A DNA stretch of 64,000 nt from Desulfobulbaceae bacterium DB1 (GCA_001914235.1 MQUF01000014.1:190005-254004); one strand, 5' to 3'; numbered from the stretch's first letter, positions 32,989 to 41,920 are shown. Notes: generated by a model from the sequence alone, not told the origin. Made by a program: numbers and translations.

Positions 32989-34809
32989 ATGGACAAGAAA
33001 CTGGAAGAGTTTTTCAGCCGGCATCTTCTTCTTCAGCACGATAAATTGACTGCCGAACAGTTGCAGCAATTGCTGGGCGCGGTCGAGTCCGAGTATCAAT
33101 CCTGGTTCCTGTCCACCATAATCCAGGAAACCGAAGAGATCATGTCCATCGATCCCCGGTTGACGGTGCGGGAAATTCTGCAGCTTGCCGCGGAAAGAAT
33201 CGTGCAGAACCTGGCGGCGGACGCGGCGACCATCAGGGTTTTCGATCCGGAATCCTTGTGGCTCATCAGTTTCGGCGCTTACGGGGTGGACGACTATAAC
33301 CGTCTTTCCATTATTCCGGTAAAAAATACCATCTCCGGCCTGGTGGTGCAGGAGCGCCGTTCCATCACCGTCTCCAGCATACTGAAGGATCCATTGTACC
33401 AGAACAAGGAAATCGTCAAGGCATGGGGCTTCAATTCCCTGTTGGCCGTCCCCCTCTTCATGCCGCTGCCCAAACCATCGGGCGACACCCTGCTCGGCTC
33501 CCTGCAGATTTATTACCGGGAGGACAACAGGAAATTCGATAAGCTGGAGGTCATCCATGCCGAAGTGCTGGCCCGGCGCATCAGCTTTGTGCTGGCCAAA
33601 AAGAAGATCCTCGATCTGGAGGAGTTGAACCGGCGCAAGGAAACCATCGTCAACAAGATATTTGTCAAATTGAGCCGCAGGGAAGGCATCAAGCTGAAGG
33701 ATCTTTTTGTCCTGCTCATCCCGGAAATCCGCGAGCTGCTTGACGTGCGCAACTGTTCACTTTTCACCGTTTCCCCGGATCAGCACTATATCAACCTGGA
33801 GGCGGCCTACCCGCAGGATAGCTGTTACCATGACGAGGGCCACAGTTTTACCGTGAGCCACCATCCCTATTTCGATGCGGCGATCAACGGCATACGGCCG
33901 CCGGGTGATACGGAGCATGAACGGATCACCAATTCCTATGTGCTGATCAAGGACCCGCCGAACAGTTCGCTGCTCAGCCGGAAACTGCAAAAATTCACCG
34001 CCGAGCAGCAGATCCATTCCATCCTGCTCATTCCGCTCGGCGTTGACGGGCAGGTGAGTCATCTGCTGACCTTTTACGCCACCAATCAGAAATTTGTTTT
34101 TTCCGACGAGGAAATCGAGCTGCTGACCTTTTTCGGCAAGGAGATCATGAAGGCCTCCAGGTTGGAATTTTTCGGCGACATTCTCCATGATATCAAGAAT
34201 CCCGCCGTCGCGGTGGCCGGTTTCGCCAACCGGGCCAGAAAACTTCTGGACCGCGATGATCTGGAAGAGGTGCGCGGCAAACTCAAGTTCTATCTGGATA
34301 TCATGGCCCGGGAGGGAGCCCGTATGCAGGATCTGGCCCAGGCCATGACCGGCGAGGGCCGCGAGACGGTTATTGATCTGGCCGAGGTGGTCCGTTACCG
34401 CCGGCACATCATCGAAGAGGTTGCCAGGGAATCGAAATTCAAAAACGTCACGGTGTGCGAACCGGAAGTGGAAAATGATGTCTTTGTTTCCTGTTCCCGT
34501 TTCGCCCTGGAGCGGGTGCTTGACAATCTGTTCGGCAATGCGGTGCGAGCCGTTACCGCCGCGCATGGGGGAGAGGTGGGCGTGCGCATCGCCCGCAGGA
34601 AGGGCATGGCCGAGCTGATCATTGAAAATTCGGGCGAGATTGCTCCGGAGCGGTTGGAGCAGATGCGCCTGGGCACGGTGAAAGGGCGGGGGCTTAATAT
34701 CATCAACCGTTTTGTCCACACCAATCACGGCAATATCGATATTGAGGTCAAGGACGGGATGACCCGTTTCATTATTCTGTTGCCCCTTGTGTCGCCCCCT
34801 GAAGCATAA
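32989..34809 (+). CDS. Soluble GAF-GAF sensor histidine kinase
   Basis: 606 aa from the ATG at 32989, chosen because AGGAG precedes it and an upstream extension would run into the divergent helicase. No membrane helices. Two GAF-like domains at about 45-205 and 225-385, a dimerisation and phosphoacceptor helix with His400 in DILHDIKNPAVAVAGFANR, and a HATPase domain (FALERVLDNLFGNAVRAV is the N box; GTVKGRGLNIINRFVHTN the G region). A cytoplasmic ligand or redox signal is probable. No cognate response regulator is adjacent; the receiver-only gene at 42054 is 7 kb away. Confidence 0.85.
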   Translation: MDKKLEEFFSRHLLLQHDKLTAEQLQQLLGAVESEYQSWFLSTIIQETEEIMSIDPRLTVREILQLAAERIVQNLAADAATIRVFDPESLWLISFGAYGVDDYNRLSIIPVKNTISGLVVQERRSITVSSILKDPLYQNKEIVKAWGFNSLLAVPLFMPLPKPSGDTLLGSLQIYYREDNRKFDKLEVIHAEVLARRISFVLAKKKILDLEELNRRKETIVNKIFVKLSRREGIKLKDLFVLLIPEIRELLDVRNCSLFTVSPDQHYINLEAAYPQDSCYHDEGHSFTVSHHPYFDAAINGIRPPGDTEHERITNSYVLIKDPPNSSLLSRKLQKFTAEQQIHSILLIPLGVDGQVSHLLTFYATNQKFVFSDEEIELLTFFGKEIMKASRLEFFGDILHDIKNPAVAVAGFANRARKLLDRDDLEEVRGKLKFYLDIMAREGARMQDLAQAMTGEGRETVIDLAEVVRYRRHIIEEVARESKFKNVTVCEPEVENDVFVSCSRFALERVLDNLFGNAVRAVTAAHGGEVGVRIARRKGMAELIIENSGEIAPERLEQMRLGTVKGRGLNIINRFVHTNHGNIDIEVKDGMTRFIILLPLVSPPEA

Positions 34810-34865
34810 GCGGCTGCTGTTTCCCGGGTTGTTCGCCCGCCACCCGCGCGGGGGATCGCCATGGT

Positions 34866-34902
34866 CGGCTTTATTGCGGAAATGCCGATAAAGCCGTTTT
34901 TT
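34866..34902 (+). terminator. Intrinsic terminator of the histidine kinase gene
   Basis: CGGCTTTAT (34866-34874) pairs with ATAAAGCCG (34888-34896) and is followed by TTTTTT. It lies 57 bases after the stop codon. Confidence 0.85.
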
Positions 34903-35030
34903 CAGCAAAAAAAAATGTGGGTTTTCAACAGTACGATCAGAAACGCTCGGCGATGCGCCGGGAAAAAGGGAAGGCCGGGAAAGGGGGCGGGGGAAAATCC
35001 TGTCCCTTTTTTTTGTCTGTCAGGGGCAAG

Positions 35031-35095
35031 TCAGCCATTCACCGCCCACCGTCGACAAAAGACGGCGGGTGGTGAATATGATCTCGGTTGGCTGA
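35031..35095. terminator. Long hairpin between convergent genes
   Basis: The arms at 35038-35053 and 35061-35076 pair over 16 positions with one mismatch and a wobble around loop GACAAAA; outer TCAGCC/GGCTGA extend it. It lies directly after the stop of the PEP-CTERM gene on the minus strand and probably ends that transcript, though the T-run is not in the ideal place. Confidence 0.55.
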
Positions 35096-35097
35096 AA

Positions 35098-35703
35098 TCA
35101 GGCTTTTTTTCTGCGCGCGCGAGCGCCGGCAAGACCGGCAAGCCCTGTGCCGAACAGCAGCATGGTGGCGGGTTCGGGAACAGGGTCGGTTCCCGGATCG
35201 GGATCGGGCAGTGTGGCGCCGTCCAGGGCGAGAACTGATTTTGACAAGGCAACCGCCCAGTAATCATAATCATGGGTTGAGTCGATATCGATCGAGACCT
35301 GCAGCCCCTCGGCGATTTCGTTGTAGAGCGCGGACGAAAGGACAAAGGTTGTGTACCCCCAGTCTCCATTCAGGCCCTGCAAGGAGCCGAGCTCCATCCA
35401 CGAAGCAGTGTCTGTGTCCCAGGCGGAGATGACATCAACTTCGCCGTCGTATCCGCCGGCGTCGACATCCCAGGCGCTGATGTTCAAGGTGGCGGAGTTG
35501 AACGAAGAGGCGATTGCATTGTGGGTCCATCCCCAATCTTCGTTGTACCAGCGGTAGTAGGGGGAAGAGTAGGTTGAAGCCTGGTCGGGAACGAAAAAGC
35601 CGGTGTTGTATTGAACCGTGTCGGTGATGAAGGCGGCTGAAGCAAGGCCGGCTCCAAGCGTCAATCCAAGGCCAACTGCCATGCAGGTTAAGATTTTTTT
35701 CAT
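35098..35703 (-). CDS. PEP-CTERM sorted exported protein
   Basis: 201 aa from the ATG at 35703 (GGAG ten bases upstream; a longer frame to 35751 is less likely). Signal peptide MKKILTCMAVGLGLTLGAG with cleavage near SAA. The mature part is rich in Tyr, Trp, Asp and Ser with beta-strand character and probably forms a single domain. The C-terminus has the complete sorting signal VPEPATMLLFGTGLAGLAG followed by ARARRKKA, recognised by exosortases. No exosortase gene is in the window, so EpsH must be elsewhere. Such proteins are linked to extracellular polysaccharide and floc or biofilm formation. Its promoter is sigma-54 type. Confidence 0.88.
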   Translation of the reverse strand: MKKILTCMAVGLGLTLGAGLASAAFITDTVQYNTGFFVPDQASTYSSPYYRWYNEDWGWTHNAIASSFNSATLNISAWDVDAGGYDGEVDVISAWDTDTASWMELGSLQGLNGDWGYTTFVLSSALYNEIAEGLQVSIDIDSTHDYDYWAVALSKSVLALDGATLPDPDPGTDPVPEPATMLLFGTGLAGLAGARARRKKA

Positions 35704-35772
35704 TTTTTCATTTCTCCACAGGTTGAGGTTGCGTTTCTGCAAGTTTAACAAAACTATTGCTTTTATTAGGCT

Positions 35773-35788
35773 AGCAAAAAGTGTTCCA
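35773..35788 (-). promoter_or_regulatory. Sigma-54 type promoter of the PEP-CTERM gene
   Basis: On the minus strand TGGAACACTTTTTGCT has the invariant GG and GC ten bases apart and an otherwise near-consensus -24/-12 element (TGG-AC ... TTGCT). It lies 70 bases upstream of the start codon. RpoN control of PEP-CTERM genes with the PrsK/PrsR pair is known in other bacteria. Confidence 0.65.
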
Positions 35789-35813
35789 TTGGCCTCAAGG
35801 GGAAAATAGGCTG

Positions 35814-35880
35814 TTATTCCAGGACGTTGAGCTGTGTGGCTGTATCGACCCGTGTTACAGGCAGATCTTTCTTGGAATAA
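35814..35880. promoter_or_regulatory. Inverted repeat upstream of the sigma-54 promoter, possible activator site
   Basis: TTATTCCA (35814-35821) and TGGAATAA (35873-35880) form an inverted pair, 40 to 105 bases upstream of the -24/-12 element for the minus-strand gene. This is where an enhancer-binding protein such as PrsR would bind. The shared core extends to TTATTCCARGA in one orientation. Confidence 0.4.
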
Positions 35881-35905
35881 AAAATCCGGAAAAGCGGATT
35901 TTTTG
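35879..35905. terminator. Bidirectional terminator-like hairpin
   Basis: AAAAAATCCG (35879-35888) and CGGATTTTTT (35895-35904) pair perfectly around GAAAAG, giving an A/T-flanked stem able to act on either strand. Confidence 0.6.
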
Positions 35906-36383
35906 TCGACAAAGTTTGGTTTTGAGAACGTAAAAACACAAAGATAAATTTTTTTCTAAGTAATATTGAAATGATACTGCGTCAAGCCAGCTTGATTCCC
36001 CTGTTTGGGAGGCGGAGAGATTGTTTCCGGATTTGAGGAATTAGGCACGCAATTCCCACCGACAAGGAATGAATCAGCAAAAAAACCGAAGCAGAAACCG
36101 GGCATGGAAAGCCTGCCGTCTCCGGCTGCAGCGCAAGGGCCATGGCGAAATTTGCTCTGCCGGTTCATTATTCCGGAATTTTGCATGCATTACGGGGCAG
36201 GTGTTATGCCGCAGGGGAAGATGGGGTGAAAAAAAAGGGATATCTGCGGTGGGTAAATTTGCCTACTTGACCATTTGCCGGGAAAATTCTACAACAGGAG
36301 AATCGGAAAAAATAACGGCCTCGGCAAAATGAGAGGCATGCAGCGATGCATCCCGTGCAACAAAGCTCTCCGGAGGGGAAATT

Positions 36384-37166
36384 ATGGTGCAGGAAACACC
36401 GGTAAAGACATTGTATAACGTGGTCCTGATTTTTTTCTGTTTCATGCTGTGCTGGGCGGCTCAGGCCTTTGCCGCAACAAAAAGTCATGAATACGGAAAT
36501 GTCGTCTTCAGCAACACCGGCAAAGACAACGCGTTGCCGGTCACCTTTCGTCATTGGACCCATCGCGGCTTATACACCTGCCGGCTTTGCCACGTGGATC
36601 TCGAGTTTTCCCAGCAGGCAAACGGAACAGGTATCCTGGAAGAAGACAACAAAAACGGCATGTACTGCGGCGCCTGCCATAACGGCAAGGAAGCGTTCGG
36701 TCTGGAAACCTGCACCAGGTGCCATCCGAAAGACTCCCGGCACGCGGATGAGCTCGAACAGCAGGCGAAACGGGACTTTCACAAATTCAAGAAAACCATG
36801 CCGCCGGCAATCTACGGCAACAAGATCGACTGGATGAAGGCGGAAGAGGAGGGCCTCATCAAGCTCAAGGATTTTCTGGATGGAATTTCTCTCCAGAAAG
36901 ATGCGAAGATGGTGAACAACCGTGACGAACCGCGATCGCCCTCCCTGCCCGGCCTGCCGGACATTGTTTTTTCGCACAAAAAACACGTGGTGTGGTCCGG
37001 CTGCGGCATGTGCCATCCTGACACCTTTGCCTTGGAAAGCGGCAAAACGGAGATGTCGATGAAGGAAATAACCCAGGGGAAATTTTGCGGCCGCTGTCAC
37101 GGCACGATCGCCTTTGCCTTAAACGATTGTTCTCACTGTCATGCCAAACCGGTTGCCGGTCAATAG
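36384..37166 (+). CDS. Exported hexaheme cytochrome c (two triheme modules)
   Basis: 260 aa with a signal peptide ending near AQAFA. Six haem sites: CRLCH, CGACH, CTRCH, then CGMCH, CGRCH, CSHCH. Each group of three follows the same layout (F-x-H-x-x-H, CxxCH, ~25 residues, CGxCH, ~8 residues, CxxCH), so the protein is a doubled c7-type triheme module joined by a ~70-residue linker. It should be a periplasmic or extracellular electron carrier. A paralogue follows 12 bases later, so they form an operon. The ATG follows CGGAGGGG. Confidence 0.87.
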   Translation: MVQETPVKTLYNVVLIFFCFMLCWAAQAFAATKSHEYGNVVFSNTGKDNALPVTFRHWTHRGLYTCRLCHVDLEFSQQANGTGILEEDNKNGMYCGACHNGKEAFGLETCTRCHPKDSRHADELEQQAKRDFHKFKKTMPPAIYGNKIDWMKAEEEGLIKLKDFLDGISLQKDAKMVNNRDEPRSPSLPGLPDIVFSHKKHVVWSGCGMCHPDTFALESGKTEMSMKEITQGKFCGRCHGTIAFALNDCSHCHAKPVAGQ

Positions 37167-37178
37167 GCGGGGGATTCC

Positions 37179-38108
37179 ATGTCTTTCCCTGGGATAAAAG
37201 AGGCCCTGGTCAAGCGGAAAACGTTTTTTGTCGGGCCCTGGGCCTTTGCTTTTTTTGTTTGGCTGCTGCATGGTTGCGGCGATACGCGCAATTTCGATCA
37301 ATTTCTGGCCCAACAGGAAATGGATGAACCGGGAAATCCGATTTTTGAAAAACAATACACGTCCGACTCCCTGCCGCGGGTCGAACTGGAAAAACTGCTC
37401 GACATGGCGCTGTATCGCGGGCCCGCGGAAACCTATGGCGATCTGATCTTGCGCGAGCGCAGCGAGAAGCACCACATGGACCCGGTGGTCTTTTCCCATA
37501 AGAGCCATCGGGCCATGTTTACCTGCCGCGTCTGTCATGTAGAGCTTGAGTTTGCCATGAAAAAGGGGGCAAGCGGCATAACCAGGGAGGGATATCTGGA
37601 CGGGCTCTATTGCGGGGCCTGCCACAACGGAACCACGGCCTTTTCCGTTGAATATGCCTGCAACCTCTGCCACGTGAAAGTGGACAAACAGGGGAATTAT
37701 GTGGCCAAAAAGGATTACATGCCGAGCGGCGGCAATCTCCCGGTTCAGGACTACGGTGACGGGGTCAACTGGGTGGAAGCCGTCCGGCAGGGGATCATCG
37801 CCCCCCGCAATTCTCTTGCCGAAGAGGGGAAAGGGCCAAGCATGCCTCTTCCCGAGCACCTGAAAAAATCCTTGCGCTGGACGACCACATCCCCGAGAAT
37901 TCTGGTGGTTTTTCCCCATGATTCCCATGTGCTGTGGCTTGATTGTGCCAACTGCCATCCGGACATCTTCACCATCGAACAGATTGGGACGGTGGAGTTT
38001 GACAAGGAAAAGAATCTTTACGGTTTGTACTGCGGCACGTGCCATATGACGGTTGCCTTTCCCATGAACGGCTGCGGGCGCTGTCATCCCGACCAGAAAA
38101 ACAGATGA
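37179..38108 (+). CDS. Hexaheme cytochrome c, probable lipoprotein, paralogue of the upstream gene
   Basis: 309 aa. Six haem motifs: CRVCH, CGACH, CNLCH, CANCH, CGTCH, CGRCH, in the same two-times-three arrangement as the upstream gene, so the genes arose by tandem duplication of an already doubled protein. The N-terminal helix ends FVWLLHGCGD, a lipobox-like site, suggesting lipid anchoring, and is followed by a 70-residue extension absent from the paralogue. The tandem could build a membrane-attached electron relay together with the soluble partner. Confidence 0.86.
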   Translation: MSFPGIKEALVKRKTFFVGPWAFAFFVWLLHGCGDTRNFDQFLAQQEMDEPGNPIFEKQYTSDSLPRVELEKLLDMALYRGPAETYGDLILRERSEKHHMDPVVFSHKSHRAMFTCRVCHVELEFAMKKGASGITREGYLDGLYCGACHNGTTAFSVEYACNLCHVKVDKQGNYVAKKDYMPSGGNLPVQDYGDGVNWVEAVRQGIIAPRNSLAEEGKGPSMPLPEHLKKSLRWTTTSPRILVVFPHDSHVLWLDCANCHPDIFTIEQIGTVEFDKEKNLYGLYCGTCHMTVAFPMNGCGRCHPDQKNR

Positions 38109-38138
38109 TGCATCGTTGGGCTTCCATGGGTCCATCGG

Positions 38139-38675
38139 TTATCGTGGGTTGCCCCCGCGAACCGATGGGAAACTCCCGGTAAAGGCAAGTTGGCACCAGG
38201 CGCTTTTTTTGCCGTCCCGCCCCTCGGCATCGACGGCCCACACTCGCCAACGCAAAGACGTGCCGCCGGCCTGGTGGAGTTTCATATGTACCTTTGAGCT
38301 ATATATTGGATTTTGCGGGGTTCTTCTCCCCATGCCGGGCTTGATATGCCAAGGGGTGCCGGACTGGCTGTGCCATTTGTCGGGGTACTGCCCGCAGCCA
38401 AAACAATCCACTTCCACGGTATAGGTTGAAGCGCCGTCTACCGGCAGCCAATTGAGAACAAGGTATTCCGTGTCCGCAATCGACCTGACGACACTGCCGC
38501 ATGCCGGATGCTCGGGAATGGGCGCGGCCAAAATGCCAAATTCTTTTTCGGCTTTCTCTCCGTCCACTCCCCCTTGGTAAAAAATGGCAATTATGGTACC
38601 GATGGCCGTTATTACTGCGGCGAATCCGGTCAATATGCCCGGCAAGGTTGCCCGGAATGATTTTTTGTCGTTCAT
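38139..38675 (-). CDS. Membrane-anchored protein with fibronectin-like domain
   Basis: 178 aa from the ATG at 38675 (GGGAG five bases upstream); a longer frame to 38834 is not needed. The N-terminal sequence MNDKKSFRATLPGILTGFA and the following AAVITAIGTIIAIF form a membrane helix of a type common in proteobacterial hypothetical proteins. The remainder has strand-like pattern and LVLNWLPVDGASTYTVEVDCFGCG, reminiscent of an FN3 domain, with a Cys pair. Function unknown. It is convergent with the cytochrome gene. Confidence 0.65.
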   Translation of the reverse strand: MNDKKSFRATLPGILTGFAAVITAIGTIIAIFYQGGVDGEKAEKEFGILAAPIPEHPACGSVVRSIADTEYLVLNWLPVDGASTYTVEVDCFGCGQYPDKWHSQSGTPWHIKPGMGRRTPQNPIYSSKVHMKLHQAGGTSLRWRVWAVDAEGRDGKKSAWCQLAFTGSFPSVRGGNPR

Positions 38676-38802
38676 GGAACTCTCCCATACGGAAAGAAGC
38701 CTTCCGTGGTTTGTGAACTCCATTTTGGGCGGCAGAGTCGGAAAAATATCAATCTCTGACTTCATATAGGCGTTATCTGTCGGATACTTCAATATTTTTT
38801 GC

Positions 38803-38831
38803 TTGACAAGACAATTTTGCGCGCATAAATG
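38803..38831 (+). promoter_or_regulatory. Sigma-70 type promoter of the UPF0178 gene
   Basis: TTGACA (38803-38808) and TAAATG (38826-38831) with 17-base spacing, about 105 bases before the ATG at 38939. Confidence 0.5.
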
Positions 38832-38938
38832 CATTTCCTTCCAGCATGCAGAGCAGAGAAGCGGTTTAAGGAGGCGGATTAAAGGGGATTTAATTCGTTT
38901 CCTTTTTTTTCAGCCATGAAACAACGAGACGACATGCA

Positions 38939-39394
38939 ATGCAAATATGGGTCGACGCCGATGCCTGCCCGGCGGTCATCAAGGACATTTTGTTTCGCGC
39001 CGCGGAACGCACCGGGGTGCGGCTGACGCTGGTGGCCAATCAGCCGATGCGCGTACCGGCATCTCCCTGGATCAGTTCCGTGCACGTTGCCTCCGGTCGT
39101 GATGTTGCCGACAATGAGATCGTGAAAAGGCTCGGTCCCGGTGATCTGGTGATTACCGCTGATATCCCCCTGGCGGCCGAGGTGGTCGGTAAGGGCGGGT
39201 ATGCCCTCAATCCGCGCGGCGAACTCTATTCATCCGACAACATCGGGGTTTGTCTGGGAATGAGGGACTTTATGGATGGGTTGCGGGCAAGCGGCATCGA
39301 GACAGGGGGACCGCCGGCGATAAGCCCGAGGGATCGGCGATCTTTTGCCGGCAGTCTGGATAAATTTCTGACCAGGCAAGGCGAAAAACGCTAA
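38939..39394 (+). CDS. YaiI/YqxD family (UPF0178) protein
   Basis: 151 aa, matching the family throughout: [20 protein letters not shown] at the start with the paired Asp residues, [14 protein letters not shown]-like segment ([13 protein letters not shown]) and [15 protein letters not shown]. The fold is PIN-like, so a metal-dependent nuclease is possible, but no activity is established. It is followed 24 bases later by the SpeE-like gene on the same strand. Confidence 0.9.
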   Translation: MQIWVDADACPAVIKDILFRAAERTGVRLTLVANQPMRVPASPWISSVHVASGRDVADNEIVKRLGPGDLVITADIPLAAEVVGKGGYALNPRGELYSSDNIGVCLGMRDFMDGLRASGIETGGPPAISPRDRRSFAGSLDKFLTRQGEKR

Positions 39395-39418
39395 GAAGCC
39401 GGGCAAGGAGACGACATC

Positions 39419-40261
39419 GTGAAGCCGAGAATAAAAGTGGCCGCCGCCTTGACGCCGGACGGCGGGGAAATGGTGCTTTATCGGCATGACCGGGATTTTT
39501 CCATCCTGGTCAACGGCGAGGATTTGATGCACAGCCGTCGGCATGAATCCGAGCTGGCCCTGGCGCGGCTGGGGTGCGCCCATCTGGCCGGATGCCGGGG
39601 GAGCAGGGTTCTCATCGGCGGTTTGGGCATGGGGTATACCCTGCGTCAGGCGCTTGATGTGCTGGGGGCCGACGCCCAGGTGGTGGTGGGAGAGCTGCTG
39701 GCCGACGTCATCGAATGGAATCGCGAGTTTTTCGGGGAACTGAACGGCCGGCCGCTTACCGATGAGCGGGTTGAAATCAAAACGGGTGATATCGTCGAGC
39801 TTATCGCCGCTTCCAGGAACAGTTTCGATGCGATTTTACTGGATATCGATAATGGCCCTGACGCCATGACCGATGCGGGCAACCGTCGGCTGTACGGCTA
39901 TGAGGGGCTGTGGGCCTGTCGTCGCGCCCTGCGGGCACAGGGCTGTCTGGCGGTCTGGTCGGCCAAGCCGAGCGCGCATTTTGAGCAGGTCTTGATGCGG
40001 TGCGGCTTTCAGGTCAGCCGTTTCCGGGTTGCGGCCCATAAGGGGAAAAAACCGCAGTTTCATTTTGTCTGGGTGGCGTCGGAGGACAAGGCGAAGCTGC
40101 CCCCCGGCGGCAGCGAGGCGCGTTTGGGGGGGCAGGGGCGGGTCGCAAGGCCGTGCCGGCAAGCGCGGGGCGTCCACCGCAGCCCCCATGGGGCCGCTCA
40201 GAAAAAGCAGGGGCTGATGGTGTCATCGGCAAGAAAGGCGTCTGTTTCTTCCCGGTTGTAA
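39419..40261 (+). CDS. Spermidine synthase-like methyltransferase-fold protein
   Basis: 280 aa from GTG with AAGGAG eight bases upstream. Residues about 60-215 have a Rossmann-type SAM or decarboxy-SAM binding core: SRVLIGGLGMGYTLRQAL, VVVGELLADVIEWNREFF and FDAILLDIDNGPDAM. This is SpeE-like but short, and the polyamine-binding N-terminal strands are minimal, so polyamine synthesis is not certain. The last ~60 residues are Arg/Gly/Ser-rich and overlap the 3' end of truA on the other strand, suggesting a neutral extension after loss of an earlier stop. Confidence 0.7.
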   Translation: MKPRIKVAAALTPDGGEMVLYRHDRDFSILVNGEDLMHSRRHESELALARLGCAHLAGCRGSRVLIGGLGMGYTLRQALDVLGADAQVVVGELLADVIEWNREFFGELNGRPLTDERVEIKTGDIVELIAASRNSFDAILLDIDNGPDAMTDAGNRRLYGYEGLWACRRALRAQGCLAVWSAKPSAHFEQVLMRCGFQVSRFRVAAHKGKKPQFHFVWVASEDKAKLPPGGSEARLGGQGRVARPCRQARGVHRSPHGAAQKKQGLMVSSARKASVSSRL

Positions 40262-40995
40262 AAGCATTGTTCAAAAAAGAGCGCCTGGGCCGGGGCGGTG
40301 TATGGCGACAGATTGACCGGTTCCCGCAGAAAGCGACCAACGTCTTCATTTGTCAGGGTGTGCAGGCCGACCGCCGCCAGGACGCCGACCATGCGGCGCA
40401 CCATTTTCCAAAGGAAGTGGGAGCCGACGATGCGGATCAGGATGACATCGTCTTTTTTTGCCACCTGGATTTTTTCCAGCAGCACCAGGGGTGATTTGTT
40501 CTTCAGCGCCTTCCTGTCGGTAAACGAGGAGAAATCATGCATGCCCTTCATCAGCTCCGCGGCCCCGGCCATGGCCCGCAGGTCCAGCGGTTCTTTAATC
40601 CACCAGGTATAGCGGCGGCAGAAAGCGCTTTTGCGGGTGGTGATCTGGTAGAGGTAGCCGCGGGCCACGCAGTGATGTCTGGCATGAAAGCGCGGCCCCG
40701 CTTTTTTTGCCTCCAGCACGGTGATGTCGTGGGGCAGCAGCTCATTGAGTTCCGCCGACAGGGTGCCGGGCTCAAGGCTTGCGGTGGCGGCCAGGTGGGC
40801 GGTGAAGCGCAGGGCGTGAACCCCGGCATCGGTGCGGCCGTTTCCCTGAATATCAACCGGGCCGCCCACGAGGGTTTCCGCGGCATGCTGCAGGGCGCCT
40901 TGGACGGTACGGGCGTCGGCCTGCTTCTGCCAGCCGCTGTAGCGGCCGCCGTCATATTCGATGGTCAGTTTGTATATCTGCTCCGTGTCGGTCAT
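40198..40995 (-). CDS. truA: tRNA pseudouridine(38-40) synthase
   Basis: 265 aa, full length. YKLTIEYDGGRYSGWQKQ at the start, the catalytic Asp in GNGRTDAGVHAL, RFHARHHCVARGYLY and the late SHFLWKMVRRMVG are all present. It modifies U38-U40 of the anticodon stem. It is convergent with, and overlaps by 64 bases, the SpeE-like gene, and is divergent from the VF530-like gene. Confidence 0.95.
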   Translation of the reverse strand: MTDTEQIYKLTIEYDGGRYSGWQKQADARTVQGALQHAAETLVGGPVDIQGNGRTDAGVHALRFTAHLAATASLEPGTLSAELNELLPHDITVLEAKKAGPRFHARHHCVARGYLYQITTRKSAFCRRYTWWIKEPLDLRAMAGAAELMKGMHDFSSFTDRKALKNKSPLVLLEKIQVAKKDDVILIRIVGSHFLWKMVRRMVGVLAAVGLHTLTNEDVGRFLREPVNLSPYTAPAQALFFEQCFYNREETDAFLADDTISPCFF

Positions 40996-41199
40996 GGTTT
41001 GACTTTTGCCTGATCTTTTGCTGTACTGAGTTTATGAAGGAAAGATGGGGTAATACCATCTTCGTGATGAGGAATCATTGCGCACCATATATCATGATGC
41101 CGGAAAAAGAAAGTGTCGCCGTCGGGCCGGTCGCCCCGCACGGACGAATATGGCGGCAGCGGTTTTTTGATTTTTTTACTTGTAAGGACGAAATCATTC

Positions 41200-41451
41200 A
41201 TGAGTGAGCAGCAGGCCAATAACCCCTTGCACGGCGTCACCCTGGAGCAGGTCATCACCAGCCTGGTTGACCATTACGGCTGGGAGGCGCTGGGCAAACG
41301 CATCGCTGTCCGCTGTTTCACCAGCGACCCATCCGTGGCGTCCAGCCTCAAATTTTTGCGTAAAACCCCATGGGCCAGGAAAAAAGTGGAGAATTTATAC
41401 GTCGCCACGCTGAAACGCGCGGGGAAAAGAGGGCGGTCGCATGACGGGTGA
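41200..41451 (+). CDS. VF530-like small DNA-binding protein (DUF2132)
   Basis: 83 aa from the ATG at 41200. [20 protein letters not shown] and [30 protein letters not shown] are the conserved family sequence. Members are compact helical proteins described as DNA-binding; a precise role is not known. Its end overlaps the Nudix gene by 11 bases. Confidence 0.85.
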   Translation: MSEQQANNPLHGVTLEQVITSLVDHYGWEALGKRIAVRCFTSDPSVASSLKFLRKTPWARKKVENLYVATLKRAGKRGRSHDG

Positions 41452-41920
41452 CGGGCAGTATTTCAGGGCCGGGGTGGGGGCGGTCATCAGCGACGGAAAA
41501 GGGCGGGTGCTGGCCTTTGAGCGGGTCGATACGGCGGGTGCCTGGCAGCTTCCCCAGGGTGGACTTGAGGCGGAAGAGGAGCCGCTGCAGGGGGTTCTGC
41601 GGGAAATCCGGGAAGAAACGGGAATTCCGGCGGCGGCGCTTGCGCTCGTCACCGCGTATCCGGAACCCCTGGCCTATGAGCTGCCTCCCCATGTCCGGAG
41701 CAAAAAAACCGGGCGCGGCCAGGTGTTGTACTGGTTTTTTTTCAGGTTGCGCGACGAAAACGTCATTGATCTTGCGTTAAGCGGCGAGTTCCGGGCATGG
41801 CGCTGGCTGGCTTTGCGGAATCTCGCCGCGACGACGGTTGTCTTCCGTCGTTCCCTTTACCGGCGGCTTGCGGATTATCATGCGGCGAGCAACCCCCATG
41901 ATCAGGGGGGCGGGACGTGA
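41441..41920 (+). CDS. rppH: Nudix hydrolase, RppH-like
   Basis: 159 aa. The Nudix box is complete: [20 protein letters not shown] followed by [33 protein letters not shown] and [10 protein letters not shown] agree with RNA pyrophosphohydrolase or diadenosine polyphosphate hydrolases, which remove pyrophosphate from 5'-triphosphate RNA. Functional assignment to RppH rather than a close Nudix relative is probable, not certain. The receiver protein follows with a 133-base gap. Confidence 0.82.
   Translation: MTGDGQYFRAGVGAVISDGKGRVLAFERVDTAGAWQLPQGGLEAEEEPLQGVLREIREETGIPAAALALVTAYPEPLAYELPPHVRSKKTGRGQVLYWFFFRLRDENVIDLALSGEFRAWRWLALRNLAATTVVFRRSLYRRLADYHAASNPHDQGGGT

Larger units (their letters stand above)
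35704..36383. other. 680-base gene-free region between PEP-CTERM and cytochrome genes
   Basis: Besides the sigma-54 promoter, the inverted repeat and the terminator hairpin listed separately, it has small hairpins CAAGC/GCTTG at 35984-35995 and GGAATT/AATTCC at 36037-36056. Open frames here are short and mutually overlapping and no protein is credible. The region before the cytochrome start contains GGAGGGGAA as its ribosome-binding site. Confidence 0.5.

Noticed and set aside
35956-36229. Overlapping small frames on both strands in the 35.7-36.4 kb gap.
   Set aside because: They lack ribosome-binding sites and domain likeness and overlap each other; the region is better seen as regulatory or non-coding.
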